A stretch of DNA of 64,000 nucleotides from Bradyrhizobium sp. ISRA464 (GCF_029910095.1 NZ_CP094526.1:8074501-8138500); one strand, 5' to 3'; shown: positions 34,457 to 44,259, counted from the stretch's first letter. Numbers and translations: made by a program. Notes: generated from the letters alone by a model not told the origin.

Positions 34457-35487
34457 ACACGCTCACCAAGGTGCCCGTCACCGTTGTCACCGGCTTCCTC
34501 GGATCGGGCAAGACGACGCTGATCCAGCATCTGCTCAAAAACGCCAACGGCAAGAAGCTTGCGGTGCTGGTGAACGAGTTCGGCAGCGAAGGCGTCGATG
34601 GGGAGATCCTGAAATCCTGCGCCGATGCCAACTGCCCGAGCGAAAATATCGTCGAACTCGCCAATGGCTGCATCTGCTGCACCGTCGCCGACGATTTTAT
34701 CCCGGCGATGGAGCAATTGCTCGCGCGCCGCGTGAGACCCGACCATATCGTGATCGAGACATCGGGGCTCGCTTTGCCGAAGCCGCTGCTGAAGGCGTTC
34801 GACTGGCCGGAGATCCGTTCGCGGATCACGGTCGATGGCGTGATCGCACTGGCCGATGCGGAGGCCGTTGCCGCCGGCCGCTTTGCGCCCGACCCGGCCG
34901 CGGTCGACGCGCAGCGCGCGGCTGACGACAATCTCGATCACGAGACGCCGCTGTCGGAGGTGTTCGAGGACCAGATCGCCTGCGCCGACATCGTGCTGCT
35001 GACCAAGGCGGATCTCGCCGGCTCCGAGGGCCTCGAAGCGGCCAGGCTGGCGATCGCAGCCGAAATGCCGCGGCAGGTGCCGATGTTGCCGGTCGTCGAC
35101 GGCGCGGTCGACGCACGCGTGATCCTGGGTCTCGAGGCCGCTGCCGAAGACGACCTCGCGGCACGTCCGTCTCACCACGATGGCGAGGACGAGCACGAAC
35201 ACAATGATTTCAATTCCGTGGTGATCGACCTCCCGGAAGTTTCCGATGTCGATGCGCTGGTCGCATCGATCAAGGGACTGGCGCGCGAGCAGAATGTGCT
35301 GCGCGCCAAGGGCTATATCGCGATCGCGGGCAAGCCGATGCGCCTGCTGGTGCAATCGGTCGGCGAGCGCGTGAGGCATCAGTTCGACCTGGCTTGGGGC
35401 GTGCGGCCGAGGCAGTCGAAGCTGGTCGTAATCGGCGAACACGGCGATATCGATGAGGCCGCCATCAGGGCGCGACTTGGTGTCTGA
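34453..35487 (+). CDS. cobW: CobW, GTP-dependent metal chaperone of cobalamin synthesis
   Basis: The 344-residue protein is a COG0523/G3E GTPase. The P-loop is TGFLGSGKTTLIQHLL, the metal-binding CxCC motif is in NGCICCTVADDF, and LLTKADL is the base-recognition NKxD-like element. A His/Asp/Glu-rich stretch (HHDGEDEHEHND) near residue 240 could bind further metal. CobW is thought to deliver cobalt to the CobNST chelatase, which fits its place directly before cobN, with which it overlaps by one base. Confidence 0.93.
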   Translation: MNTLTKVPVTVVTGFLGSGKTTLIQHLLKNANGKKLAVLVNEFGSEGVDGEILKSCADANCPSENIVELANGCICCTVADDFIPAMEQLLARRVRPDHIVIETSGLALPKPLLKAFDWPEIRSRITVDGVIALADAEAVAAGRFAPDPAAVDAQRAADDNLDHETPLSEVFEDQIACADIVLLTKADLAGSEGLEAARLAIAAEMPRQVPMLPVVDGAVDARVILGLEAAAEDDLAARPSHHDGEDEHEHNDFNSVVIDLPEVSDVDALVASIKGLAREQNVLRAKGYIAIAGKPMRLLVQSVGERVRHQFDLAWGVRPRQSKLVVIGEHGDIDEAAIRARLGV

Positions 35488-38400
35488 TGCACGTCGTCTT
35501 CCGCGAGAGCCGCGGTCTTGACGAGACCGCGACACCAAGGGACCTCGGCCAGGATCCGGCCGATCTCGTGGTGCTCTCGTTTTCCGACAGCGATCTTGCC
35601 GCGTTCGCATCCGGCTGGCGGCGCGGCTGCGGGTCGCTGCCGTCGTTGCGGCTCGCGAATCTGGCGGACCTGCGCCACCCCCTGTCGGTCGACACCTATA
35701 TCGAACGGACATTGTCGCAGGCGCGCGGCATCCTCGTGCGCCTGATCGGGGGCGAACCCTACTGGTCATATGGGCTGGCCGCGCTGCATCGCCTGGCAAG
35801 AGAGCGCAACATCGCATTTGCGGTGCTGCCGGCGGATGGCCGGGATGACCTGCGGCTGGATGAATTCTCTACCCTGCCGGTCTCTACGCTGCGACGGCTC
35901 AAGGTGCTCTGCGACAAGGGCGGTCCCGTTGCGGCGCAGGCCGTGATCGCCCAGCTCGCGCTGGCGTCGGGGCTCTATGCCGGCCCGGTCGTCGGCGAGA
36001 TCGATCTTCCGGAGATCGGAGTCTACGATCCCGGGCTCGGTGCCGTCGCGACGCTGCCGGCACCAGACAACCGGCCGCGGGCGCTGGTGACCTTCTATCG
36101 TTCCTATCTCGCGGCCGGCGACACGGCGCCGGTCGACGCGTTGATCGGCGCGCTGCGGCAGAAGGGCTTTGATGCTTACGGCGTGTTCGTCAGCTCGCTG
36201 AAGGCAGCGGGCGTCGCCGATTGGGTGCGCACCCAGTTTGCGCAGTGCCCTCCCGCCGCCATCGTCAACGCGACCGCCTTCTCCGCGGTCGGCGACGACG
36301 GTACGACGCCGTTCGATTCCGCATCCTGCCCGGTGTTCCAGGTCGCCCTGTCGACAGCGCGGCGCGACGATTGGGCGGAGTCACTTCGCGGTCTTTCCCC
36401 CGGCGATCTGGCGATGCACGTGGTGTTGCCGGAGGTCGACGGCCGCGTGTTTGCGGGCGTCGTGAGCTTCAAGTCTCCCGGCGAGCGCGATCCCGATCTC
36501 CAGTTTGCGCGTCTTGCGCACCGGCCGGACGACGAGCGTATCACCGCTGTGGCCGCGCGCGTCGCCGCCTGGCACCGGCTTGCGAATAAGCCGACGCACG
36601 AGAAACGGCTCGCCGTCGTGCTCTCGAACTATCCTGGCCGCCCCCACCAGATCGCGCATGCGGTCGGGCTCGATGCCCTCGCCTCCGTCGATGTGCTGCT
36701 GTCCGATCTCGCGGTCGCCGGGTTCGACGTCGAGGCGGTGGAGTCACTCGGCGAGGTTCTGCGGCAGCAGAAATTGACATGGAGCGTCGCCGACTATCGC
36801 GCGTCGCTGGCCGGCCTTCCGCGCCAGCTTCAGGACGACCTCGCGAACGCCTGGGGCGCGCCGGAGCATGATCCCGATTGCCACAGCGGCGAATTTCAAT
36901 TCGCGGCGATACGATGCGGCAAATCCTTCATCGCCGTTCAGCCGGAGCGCGGCGACGTCGGCAAGCGCGACGCCGACTATCACGATCTCTCGCGTACGCC
37001 ACGCCACGCCTATGTCGCGTTTTACCTCTGGCTCAGGCAGCAGGGTATCGACGCCATCGTGCACATGGGCGCGCATGGGACGCTCGAATGGCTGCCGGGC
37101 AAATCGGTCGCGCTGTCGTCCTGCTGCTGGCCGGAGGCGTTGATCGGAGATCTGCCGGTGATCTATCCTTTCATCGTCAACGATCCCGGCGAAGCGGCTC
37201 AGGCCAAGCGGAGGATCGGCGCGGTCACGATCGGCCACCTGCCGCCACCGCTAACGAACGCCGCATTGCCGGAAGGCCTGCGCCGGCTCGAACAGCTGCT
37301 TGATGAATATTCGACCGCCGACGGCCTCGATCCCGCGCGGCGCCAGCGCCTGATTGCGGCAATCCGCGAGGAAGCGCGCCTCGCCGGGCTGGAGGACGAT
37401 CTGGGTCTCGCCGCATCGGTGTCGGCGCCCGAGGCCATTCCACAGATCGACCGCTTCGTCTGCGATCTCAAGGAGAGCCAGTTCGGCGACGGGCTGCATG
37501 TGTTCGGCGAAGGCGCATGCGGCGAGGCGGAGAAGCGTGCGCTGCGCGATGCGCTTTCCGGCCGACACATTGCGCCGGGACCCTCGGGCTCGCCGTATCG
37601 CGGGCGCCGCGACGTGCTGCCGACCGGACGCAATCTGTTTGCCGTCGACCCGCGCGCGGTGCCGACGCCGTCGGCGCATGCGCAAGGCGTCAAGCTTGCC
37701 GAGGAATTGTTGCGCCGTCATCTGCAAGACCAGGGCGACTGGCCGAAAGGCCTCGTCGTCGATCTCTGGGGTTCGTCGACGATGCGCACCGCCGGCGAGG
37801 ACTTCGCGATGGCCCTGCATCTCGCCGGCCTCGCGCCGCGCTGGGATCACGCCTCGGGCCGGGTCTCGGGCTACGACATCATCGCGCCGGCAGAGCTCGG
37901 CCGGCCGCGCATCGACGTCACGCTGCGCGTGTCGGGGCTGTTCCGCGACGTCTTCTCAGGTCTCGCCCAGTTGTTCGAGGCCTCGGCCGAGGCGCTGTCC
38001 GAGCGCCGCGAGGAAGGCGACGAAAATCCCTATACGCGGCGCGTCTCGCGCGTGTTCGGACCTCGTCCGGGGCAATATGGGGTTGGGGCCGGTTCGACGC
38101 TGGATGTCTTCACACAGGAATCCCGCGAAGCCGCCGGGGAAGCCTGGCTGTCGGCATCATCCTTTGCATTCGCCGCCGATGGCGAAATGCGGCCGGACCG
38201 CGCCGGCATCGAGGCCAGGCTCGCCGCGGCCGATGCCTTTGTCCATACCCAGGATCTGCCGGAGACCGATCTGCTGCTTGCGGCGGACTATGCCGCGCAT
38301 GAGGCCGGCGTCGCCGCGGCGGCCCAGCGCGTCGGCGCGAAGGCTCCATCGCTCTATCACCTCGACGCGACGCGGCCGGATCGGCCGCATGCCCGGTTGC

Positions 38401-38735
38401 TGACCGAGGAGATCTCGCGGGTGGTGCGTGCGCGCGCCGCCAACCCGGCCTGGATCGCGGGGATGATGCGTCACGGCTTTCGCGGCGCGGCCGAGATCAC
38501 CGCGACGCTCGAACACATGGCGGCCTTTGCCCATCTTGCCGGCGCGGTGCCGCCGCATCTGTTCGATCTCTATTATGATGCGACGCTGGGCAACGGCGAC
38601 GTTCGCGCATTCATGGCGCGTGAAAATCCGGCGGCGCTGGCAGCGATGGAAACGTGTTTCACGCGCTTGCATGAGGCCGCACTCTGGAAGACGCGGCGCA
38701 ATTCGATCGCGGCCGCGCTGCGGGAGGCGTCATGA
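35487..38735 (+). CDS. cobN: aerobic cobaltochelatase large subunit
   Basis: CobN inserts cobalt into hydrogenobyrinic acid a,c-diamide together with the CobS-CobT ATPase. The 1082-residue protein shows the CobN/BchH signatures, such as HMGAHGTLEWLPGKSVALS at about 525-543, GDLPVIYPFIVNDPGEAAQA and the C-terminal RHGFRGAAEI. It is shorter than the roughly 1275 residues described for Pseudomonas denitrificans, with a reduced N-terminal part, though the frame is intact. CobS and CobT are not in the window and must be encoded elsewhere. Its stop overlaps the cobG start by four bases. Confidence 0.95.
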   Translation: MHVVFRESRGLDETATPRDLGQDPADLVVLSFSDSDLAAFASGWRRGCGSLPSLRLANLADLRHPLSVDTYIERTLSQARGILVRLIGGEPYWSYGLAALHRLARERNIAFAVLPADGRDDLRLDEFSTLPVSTLRRLKVLCDKGGPVAAQAVIAQLALASGLYAGPVVGEIDLPEIGVYDPGLGAVATLPAPDNRPRALVTFYRSYLAAGDTAPVDALIGALRQKGFDAYGVFVSSLKAAGVADWVRTQFAQCPPAAIVNATAFSAVGDDGTTPFDSASCPVFQVALSTARRDDWAESLRGLSPGDLAMHVVLPEVDGRVFAGVVSFKSPGERDPDLQFARLAHRPDDERITAVAARVAAWHRLANKPTHEKRLAVVLSNYPGRPHQIAHAVGLDALASVDVLLSDLAVAGFDVEAVESLGEVLRQQKLTWSVADYRASLAGLPRQLQDDLANAWGAPEHDPDCHSGEFQFAAIRCGKSFIAVQPERGDVGKRDADYHDLSRTPRHAYVAFYLWLRQQGIDAIVHMGAHGTLEWLPGKSVALSSCCWPEALIGDLPVIYPFIVNDPGEAAQAKRRIGAVTIGHLPPPLTNAALPEGLRRLEQLLDEYSTADGLDPARRQRLIAAIREEARLAGLEDDLGLAASVSAPEAIPQIDRFVCDLKESQFGDGLHVFGEGACGEAEKRALRDALSGRHIAPGPSGSPYRGRRDVLPTGRNLFAVDPRAVPTPSAHAQGVKLAEELLRRHLQDQGDWPKGLVVDLWGSSTMRTAGEDFAMALHLAGLAPRWDHASGRVSGYDIIAPAELGRPRIDVTLRVSGLFRDVFSGLAQLFEASAEALSERREEGDENPYTRRVSRVFGPRPGQYGVGAGSTLDVFTQESREAAGEAWLSASSFAFAADGEMRPDRAGIEARLAAADAFVHTQDLPETDLLLAADYAAHEAGVAAAAQRVGAKAPSLYHLDATRPDRPHARLLTEEISRVVRARAANPAWIAGMMRHGFRGAAEITATLEHMAAFAHLAGAVPPHLFDLYYDATLGNGDVRAFMARENPAALAAMETCFTRLHEAALWKTRRNSIAAALREAS

Positions 38736-39895
38736 GCACCGTCGCGATCAAGGGCTGGTGCCCCGGCGCGCTGCGACCGATGCAGTCGGGCGACGGGCTC
38801 GTGGTACGCATTCGCCCGCGCGGCGGACGGCTGGACGCTGCGCAGGCAGCCGGAATCGCCGATCTGGCCGGACAGCACGGCAACGGGCTGATCGATCTGA
38901 CCAGCCGCGCCAACCTCCAGATCCGCGGGGTCGGCGATCGCGGCCACCTGCTCCTGATCGACGGGCTCGCGCGGCTCGGATTGCTCGATCCGGATCCGGA
39001 GACCGAAGCGCGGCGCAACGTTCTGGTGACGCCGTTCTGGACTGAAGGCGATGATAGTTGCGCGCTCGCCGCCGAACTTGAGCTCGGTCTTGCTAGCGCT
39101 TCGCTCGATCTTCCGACCAAGTTTGGCTTTGCAATCGATGACGGCCACGCGCGGGTGCTGGCCGGAGCGTCCGCGGACGTACGGATCGAGCGCGATCCCG
39201 CCGGCGGGCTGCTGGTGCGCGCCGATGGCGCAAGGTTCGGCCGTTGCGTCACACGGAGCGAGGCCGTGCAGGTCGCGCTCGCGCTGGCCGAATGGTTCGT
39301 CGCCTCGGGTTGCGCCAACGGCGACAGGCGGCGGATGGTAGCCCATATCGCTACCGGCGCACGTCTGCCCGATGCGCTTCGCGGCGACGCCGAACCGGCG
39401 CCTCGCGCGGCCGATCCGCTTCCCGGTCTTTATGCGCCGGGCGCGATGGTCGGGGTTGCATTCGGTCAAGTGCCGCATGGAACGCTGCGCCGCCTCGCCG
39501 CTAACGCAGAAGCCCTTCGCTTGACGCCGTGGCGGATGCTGCTGGCGGAAGGGATGCGCGAGATGCCCCATGAAGCAGACCTGATCACGCGCCCCGACGA
39601 TCCGGCGCTCCGCGTGATCGCTTGCAGCGGTGCGCCGCGCTGCCGTGAGGCGCATGCCGACACGCGCGCCTTGGCATCAGCGCTTGCACCGCTTATTCCG
39701 GCCGATGCAAGGCTCCATGTCTCCGGCTGCGCCAAGGGTTGTGCGCATTCCGGTCCGGCCATGATCACGCTCGTTGCAACACGCGAGGGTTTTGACCTTG
39801 TCCGAAACGGCTCGACGCGAGATATGCCTGTGATGCGTGGACTGAGCGTCGCCAGCATCGTTGCCGATCCCTCCGCATTGGTGGGAGGCCGCTGA
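38732..39895 (+). CDS. cobG: precorrin-3B synthase
   Basis: This O2-dependent monooxygenase makes precorrin-3B and marks the aerobic pathway. The 387-residue protein belongs to the nitrite/sulfite reductase ferredoxin-like group. LVVRIRPRGGRLDAAQAAGI and ANLQIRGVGDRGHL are the N-terminal motifs. The 4Fe-4S cysteines are in CSGAPRCREAHAD and VSGCAKGCAHSG. The length is normal. It overlaps cobN by four bases and cobH by one base, so translation is coupled. Confidence 0.94.
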   Translation: MSTVAIKGWCPGALRPMQSGDGLVVRIRPRGGRLDAAQAAGIADLAGQHGNGLIDLTSRANLQIRGVGDRGHLLLIDGLARLGLLDPDPETEARRNVLVTPFWTEGDDSCALAAELELGLASASLDLPTKFGFAIDDGHARVLAGASADVRIERDPAGGLLVRADGARFGRCVTRSEAVQVALALAEWFVASGCANGDRRRMVAHIATGARLPDALRGDAEPAPRAADPLPGLYAPGAMVGVAFGQVPHGTLRRLAANAEALRLTPWRMLLAEGMREMPHEADLITRPDDPALRVIACSGAPRCREAHADTRALASALAPLIPADARLHVSGCAKGCAHSGPAMITLVATREGFDLVRNGSTRDMPVMRGLSVASIVADPSALVGGR

Positions 39896-40524
39896 TGCCA
39901 CATAGCTATGAAACCGACGGGGCCGCGATCTATCGGCAATCCTTTGCGACCATCCGGTCCGAGGCCGACCTCGCCCGCTTCACGCCCGACGAGGAGCCGG
40001 TGGTTGTGCGCATGATCCATGCCGCCGGCATGGTGGGACTCGAAGCGCATATTCGCTTCACGCCCGGCATGGCCACCGCTGCACGGGCCGCCCTGCAGAG
40101 CGGCGCGCCGATCTTCTGCGACGCGCGCATGGTGTCGGAAGGAATTACGCGAGCGCGCCTGCCGGCCGGCAACGCCGTCATCTGCACGCTCGGCGACCCC
40201 GCCGTTCCCTCGCTCGCGCAATCCATGCGCAACACGCGCTCCGCGGCGGCGCTTGAGCTGTGGCGGCCGCATCTGGCCGGCGCGATCGTCGCCATCGGCA
40301 ACGCGCCGACCGCCTTGTTCCATCTGCTCAACATGCTGGAGCAGCCGGATTGTCCAAGGCCGGCGGCGATCATCGGCTGCCCGGTCGGCTTTGTCGGCGC
40401 CGCCGAATCCAAGGCGGCGCTGATGGCCGATCCGCCCGCGCCCGCGCTGACGGTCGAGGGACGCCTTGGCGGCTCGGCGATCACGGTTGCCGCCGTCAAC
40501 GCGTTGGCGAGCCGGAGCGAATAA
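39895..40524 (+). CDS. cobH: precorrin-8X methylmutase
   Basis: CobH moves the C-11 methyl group to C-12 to give hydrogenobyrinic acid. The 209-residue protein has the CbiC/CobH pattern: VVVRMIHAAGMVGLEAHIRF, containing the catalytic histidine, GAPIFCDARMVSEGI, IVAIGNAPTALFHLL and IIGCPVGFVGAAESK. Its start overlaps the stop of cobG by one base, and cobI begins two bases after its own stop. Confidence 0.95.
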   Translation: MPHSYETDGAAIYRQSFATIRSEADLARFTPDEEPVVVRMIHAAGMVGLEAHIRFTPGMATAARAALQSGAPIFCDARMVSEGITRARLPAGNAVICTLGDPAVPSLAQSMRNTRSAAALELWRPHLAGAIVAIGNAPTALFHLLNMLEQPDCPRPAAIIGCPVGFVGAAESKAALMADPPAPALTVEGRLGGSAITVAAVNALASRSE

Positions 40525-40526
40525 CG

Positions 40527-41258
40527 ATGGGGCGCATCATCTGCTGTGGCCTCGGGCCAGGCGATCCGGACCTGATGAGCGTGCGCGCCGACCGCACAGT
40601 GCGCGGGGCGAGACATGTCGCCTATTTCCGCAAGAAGGGCCATCCCGGCCAGGCCCGCCGCATCGTCGAGGGGCTGCTCGCCGCTGATGTCTGCGAATAT
40701 CCGATGGAGTATCCGGTCACCACGGAGATCGCGTTCGACAGCCCGGACTATGCCCGGCTGCTGGCATCGTTCTATGACGAATGGACGGAGCGCCTGGCGC
40801 GACTGGCGCGCGCGGTCGACATCGTCGTGCTCTGCGAAGGCGACCCCTATTTCTACGGTTCGTTCATGCACCTGCATTCGCGCTTGCAGGGCCGCGTCGA
40901 AATCGAGGTGATCGCCGGCATTCCCGGAATGGCGGGCTGCTGGAATGCCGTCGGCCAGCCGATCGCGCTCGGCGACGACGTCACGACCGTCCTGATGGGC
41001 ACGCTGCCGGAAGCGGAGCTCGAGCAGCGGATGCGCAATTCCGACGCGCTGGTCATCATGAAGACCGGACGCAATCTGACGAAGGTTCGCCGCGCGCTGA
41101 CGTCCGCCGGCCGCCTCAATGAGGCATGGCTGGTCGAACGCGGCACCATGCCGGCTCAACGCGTCGCGCGGCTCGTGGATCTCGACGCGGCCGACTGCCC
41201 CTACTTTGCGATCGTGCTGGTGCATGGGCAGGGCCGCCGCGGGGGATCAGCGGAATGA
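40527..41258 (+). CDS. cobI: precorrin-2 C20-methyltransferase
   Basis: The 243-residue S-adenosylmethionine-dependent methyltransferase adds the C-20 methyl group of precorrin-3A. It has the tetrapyrrole methylase fold: GLGPGDPDLMSVRADR at the start, VVLCEGDPYFYGSFMHLHSR and VEVIAGIPGMAGCW-like residues, then LMGTLPE. The ATG at 40527 gives the normal start; a longer frame upstream overlaps cobH and is a shadow. It overlaps cobJ by four bases. Confidence 0.94.
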   Translation: MGRIICCGLGPGDPDLMSVRADRTVRGARHVAYFRKKGHPGQARRIVEGLLAADVCEYPMEYPVTTEIAFDSPDYARLLASFYDEWTERLARLARAVDIVVLCEGDPYFYGSFMHLHSRLQGRVEIEVIAGIPGMAGCWNAVGQPIALGDDVTTVLMGTLPEAELEQRMRNSDALVIMKTGRNLTKVRRALTSAGRLNEAWLVERGTMPAQRVARLVDLDAADCPYFAIVLVHGQGRRGGSAE

Positions 41259-41989
41259 CCGGGACCTTGACCATCGCGGGACTGGGACCGGGCGACGAAG
41301 CCCTGATCACGCCGGAAGTCTCCGCGGCGCTTGCGGCTGCAACCGACATCATCGGCTATGCGCCCTATGTCGCGCGCGTGCGTCCGCGCGACGGGCTGAC
41401 GCTGCATCCGTCCGACAACCGCGTGGAGTTGCAGCGCGCCAGCGAAGCGCTGCGACTCGCGTCCGAAGGGCGCCATGTCGTCGTGGTGTCGTCGGGCGAT
41501 CCCGGCGTCTTTGCGATGGCGTCCGCCGTGTTCGAGGCGCTCGAGGCCTCCCCGCAATGGCGCGACCTGCCCATTCGGGTTCTGCCCGGCGTGACGGCGA
41601 TGCTGGCGGCGGCGGCGGGCGCGGGCGCGCCGCTTGGCCATGACTTTTGCGCGATCAATCTCTCCGACAATCTGAAACCGTGGCCTGTGATCGAGAAGCG
41701 CCTGCGGCTCGCCGCGGAAGCCGATTTCGCGATCGCGATGTACAATCCACGCTCGGCAAGCCGGCCCGAGGGCTTCGGCCGCGCGCTCGAGATTTTGCGA
41801 GAAGCCGGTTGCGGCGAGCGCATCGTGGTGTTCGCACGGGCGGTCAGCACGCCCGATCAGCGGATTGAAACGGTCAGGCTGCATCAGGCGAGGCCCGAAA
41901 TGGCCGACATGCGAACGCTGGTGATCGTCGGCAATTCAGCGACGCGCCGCGTCGGCCGCTGGGTCTATGCGCCGAGGCATGCGCGATGA
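41255..41989 (+). CDS. cobJ: precorrin-3B C17-methyltransferase
   Basis: The 244-residue enzyme methylates C-17 and contracts the ring to form precorrin-4. The fold is again tetrapyrrole methylase: GLGPGDEALITPEVSAAL, DIIGYAPYVARV, VVVSSGDPGVFAMASAVFEA and HDFCAINLSDNLKPW, the last being characteristic of CobJ/CbiH. The ATG overlaps the cobI stop by four bases. Its 3' end overlaps the end of the convergent cobK gene by 25 bases. Confidence 0.94.
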   Translation: MTGTLTIAGLGPGDEALITPEVSAALAAATDIIGYAPYVARVRPRDGLTLHPSDNRVELQRASEALRLASEGRHVVVVSSGDPGVFAMASAVFEALEASPQWRDLPIRVLPGVTAMLAAAAGAGAPLGHDFCAINLSDNLKPWPVIEKRLRLAAEADFAIAMYNPRSASRPEGFGRALEILREAGCGERIVVFARAVSTPDQRIETVRLHQARPEMADMRTLVIVGNSATRRVGRWVYAPRHAR

Positions 41990-42714
41990 CCGAGCCATTC
42001 CATCACTTCGGCGACGCTTTTCACCCGCAGCCTCTCGGGCAGTTGTGGCCGCGCGAGCATGATCACGGGAAGGCCGAGCATGCGGCCGGCATCGATCTTG
42101 GCACGCGCACCCGCCCCGCCGGAATTGCGGGCGACGATCCATTCGATGGCGCGCGCGCGCATCATCTCCAGCTCGCCGTCGAGCGTGAACGGTCCGCGCG
42201 ACACGATGACGTCGGCATCGGGCAGTGGCAGCGCGCCCTCGGGAGGATCGACGAACCGCAACGTATAGGCATGCTGCGGCCTCGCACTGAAAGGCGAGAT
42301 GTGCTGACGGCCGATGGCGAGAAACACGCGGGCGCGGCGCTCCGGCAAGGCCGCGACGGCGGAGGTGATGTCCGCGACGTCGATCCAGTTGTCGCTGGAT
42401 GTCTTGACCCAAGGCGCGCGCTCAAGCGCGAGCAGCGGCGTTCCAGTTTCTGCGCACGCCATAACAGCATTGCGGCTCATCTCGGCCGCGAAGGGATGGG
42501 TCGCGTCGATCACATGCGTGATGCCCTCGCGGCGAAGATAGTCCGCGAGACCGCCGGCACCGCCGAAGCCGCCGATGCGGATCGGCAGCTTCTGGCCGGC
42601 AGGCGCGCGGGTGCGGCCGCCATAGGAGTAGATCGCCTCGAGCCCTGCTTGCGCGATTTTCTCGGCGAGCAGATTGGCGTCGGCGGTTCCGCCCAGAATC
42701 AGGGCGCGCATCAT
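41965..42714 (-). CDS. cobK: precorrin-6A reductase, inverted within the cob operon
   Basis: CobK reduces precorrin-6A to 6B with NADPH. The roughly 249-residue protein has ALILGGTADANLLAEKIAQ, YSYGGRTRAP and THVIDATHPFAAEMSRNAV, all diagnostic. It is the only gene of this block on the minus strand. Two adjacent ATG codons, at 42714 and 42711, can start it; the first overlaps the cobL start codon on the other strand (CATG at 42712-42715). Its promoter must lie inside cobL, and its end overlaps cobJ. A plus-strand operon transcript would be antisense to it. Confidence 0.94.
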   Translation of the reverse strand: MMRALILGGTADANLLAEKIAQAGLEAIYSYGGRTRAPAGQKLPIRIGGFGGAGGLADYLRREGITHVIDATHPFAAEMSRNAVMACAETGTPLLALERAPWVKTSSDNWIDVADITSAVAALPERRARVFLAIGRQHISPFSARPQHAYTLRFVDPPEGALPLPDADVIVSRGPFTLDGELEMMRARAIEWIVARNSGGAGARAKIDAGRMLGLPVIMLARPQLPERLRVKSVAEVMEWLGHRACLGA

Positions 42715-43894
42715 GGGTAATCCCTGGTTGACCATCATCGGCATCGGCGAAGATGGCCTTGCCGGCCTCTCCGAAGCAAGTCGAAAGGCGCTCCGCGACG
42801 CCGAGACAGTGTTCGGCGGTGAACGTCACCTCGCTCTGGCCGGGATCACCGAGCGCGGCCGTGCATGGCCCGTTCCGTTCGATGCGGAGATCGTGCTGAG
42901 CTGCCGCGGCCGTCCGACCGCGGTGCTCGCCTCGGGTGATCCGTTCTGGCATGGCGTGGGCGGTAGCCTGACGGAGAAGCTCGAGCCCGCCGAATGGGTC
43001 GCCCACTCCGCACCATCGACGTTCTCGCTTGCGGCGGCGCGTCTGGGCTGGCGCCTCGAGAACGTCGTCTGCCTTGGTCTTCACGCCGCGCCATTCGAAC
43101 GGTTGTTGCAGCACCTTGCGCTCGGCGCAAGGATCATCTGCCTGGTGCGCGACGGCAAGGCGGCGGGCGATCTCGCGCGCTGGTTCTCCGAACGGGGCTG
43201 GGGACCGTCACCGATGTGGAGCCTTTCCGCGCTGGGCGGCCCGCGCGAATGTGTCACGCAACATCGTGCGGACGGCTACGTCTCCGATCCGACCGAGAGC
43301 CTGGTCGCGGTTGCGCTGGAGGCTACGGGATCACAAGGCATCGCGCGCAGCTCGGGTCTTCCGGATACACTCTTCGTGCACGATGGGCAGCTCACGAAGC
43401 GGCCGATCCGCGCGCTTGCGCTGTCGGCGCTTGCACCACGGTCCGGCGAGAGATTGTGGGACATCGGCGCGGGCTCCGGTTCGATCTCGATCGAATGGGC
43501 TTTCTGCGGCGGGACGGCGATCGCCATTGAGGCACGCGGCGATCGCGCGGCGAACATCCGCAGCAACGCCGAAAGCTTTGGATTGACGCACCGGATCACC
43601 GTGATCGAGGGAGCGGCGCCCGACATCCTGCCGAGCCTCGCGACGCCGGACGCCGTCTTCCTCGGCGGCGGCCTCGATGCCGCGATGTTCGATGCCGTCT
43701 GGTCGCGCATCGCGCCGGGAACCCGGCTGGTTGCGCATGCCGTGACCCTGGAGACGGAGGCCCTGCTCGCCGACCTGCATCAGCGCCATGGCGGCGAGTT
43801 GATGCGGGTCGAGATCGCCCATGCAGACCCGCTCGGCAAGTACCGCTCCTGGAAAGCCGACCGGCCAATCGTGCAATGGAGCGCGGTCAAATGA
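42713..43894 (+). CDS. cobL: precorrin-6B C5,15-methyltransferase (decarboxylating)
   Basis: The 393-residue bifunctional enzyme methylates C-5 and C-15 and decarboxylates the C-12 acetate. The N-terminal CbiE-like tetrapyrrole methylase has LTIIGIGEDGLAGLSEASR. The C-terminal CbiT-like methyltransferase has LWDIGAGSGSISIEWAF. They are fused, as usual in the aerobic pathway. The ATG at 42713 was chosen because the family N terminus MGNPWLTIIGIGEDG begins there. It overlaps the start of cobK on the other strand and the start of cobE by four bases. Confidence 0.94.
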   Translation: MGNPWLTIIGIGEDGLAGLSEASRKALRDAETVFGGERHLALAGITERGRAWPVPFDAEIVLSCRGRPTAVLASGDPFWHGVGGSLTEKLEPAEWVAHSAPSTFSLAAARLGWRLENVVCLGLHAAPFERLLQHLALGARIICLVRDGKAAGDLARWFSERGWGPSPMWSLSALGGPRECVTQHRADGYVSDPTESLVAVALEATGSQGIARSSGLPDTLFVHDGQLTKRPIRALALSALAPRSGERLWDIGAGSGSISIEWAFCGGTAIAIEARGDRAANIRSNAESFGLTHRITVIEGAAPDILPSLATPDAVFLGGGLDAAMFDAVWSRIAPGTRLVAHAVTLETEALLADLHQRHGGELMRVEIAHADPLGKYRSWKADRPIVQWSAVK

Positions 43895-44259
43895 AGGTCG
43901 CAGGACTCGGATTCAGGCGCGATACCACGCTCGCCTCGCTGCGCGAAGCACTCCGCGCGGCCGGCGGCTTCGAAGGCCTTGCGGCCGTCGCGACGGTGAG
44001 TGACAAGGCCGACGCGCCCGTGCTGAAGTCGCTGGCGCACGAACTGGGTCTAGCGATCAGGAGTATTCCTGCCGATATGTTGGCCGAGATCGTCACCGTG
44101 ACACAGTCCGACCTCATCAAGGAAAGGTTCGGCACGGGCTCGATCGCCGAAGCTGCGGCGGTCGCAGCCGCAGGGCGCGGCGCCCGCCTGATTGCGGCGC
44201 GGACCGTTTCACAGGATCGGATGGCCACCGCGGCGATCGCGGAAGGAGACGGCGAATGA
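43891..44259 (+). CDS. cobE: CobE/CbiG C-terminal domain protein
   Basis: The 122-residue protein starts [20 protein letters not shown] and corresponds to CobE, the C-terminal domain of CbiG, without the hydrolase domain that the anaerobic pathway needs. [24 protein letters not shown] residues ([20 protein letters not shown]) fit the family. Its precise role in the aerobic pathway is not settled; binding of an intermediate has been suggested. It overlaps cobL and cobM by four bases on each side. Confidence 0.9.
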   Translation: MKVAGLGFRRDTTLASLREALRAAGGFEGLAAVATVSDKADAPVLKSLAHELGLAIRSIPADMLAEIVTVTQSDLIKERFGTGSIAEAAAVAAAGRGARLIAARTVSQDRMATAAIAEGDGE

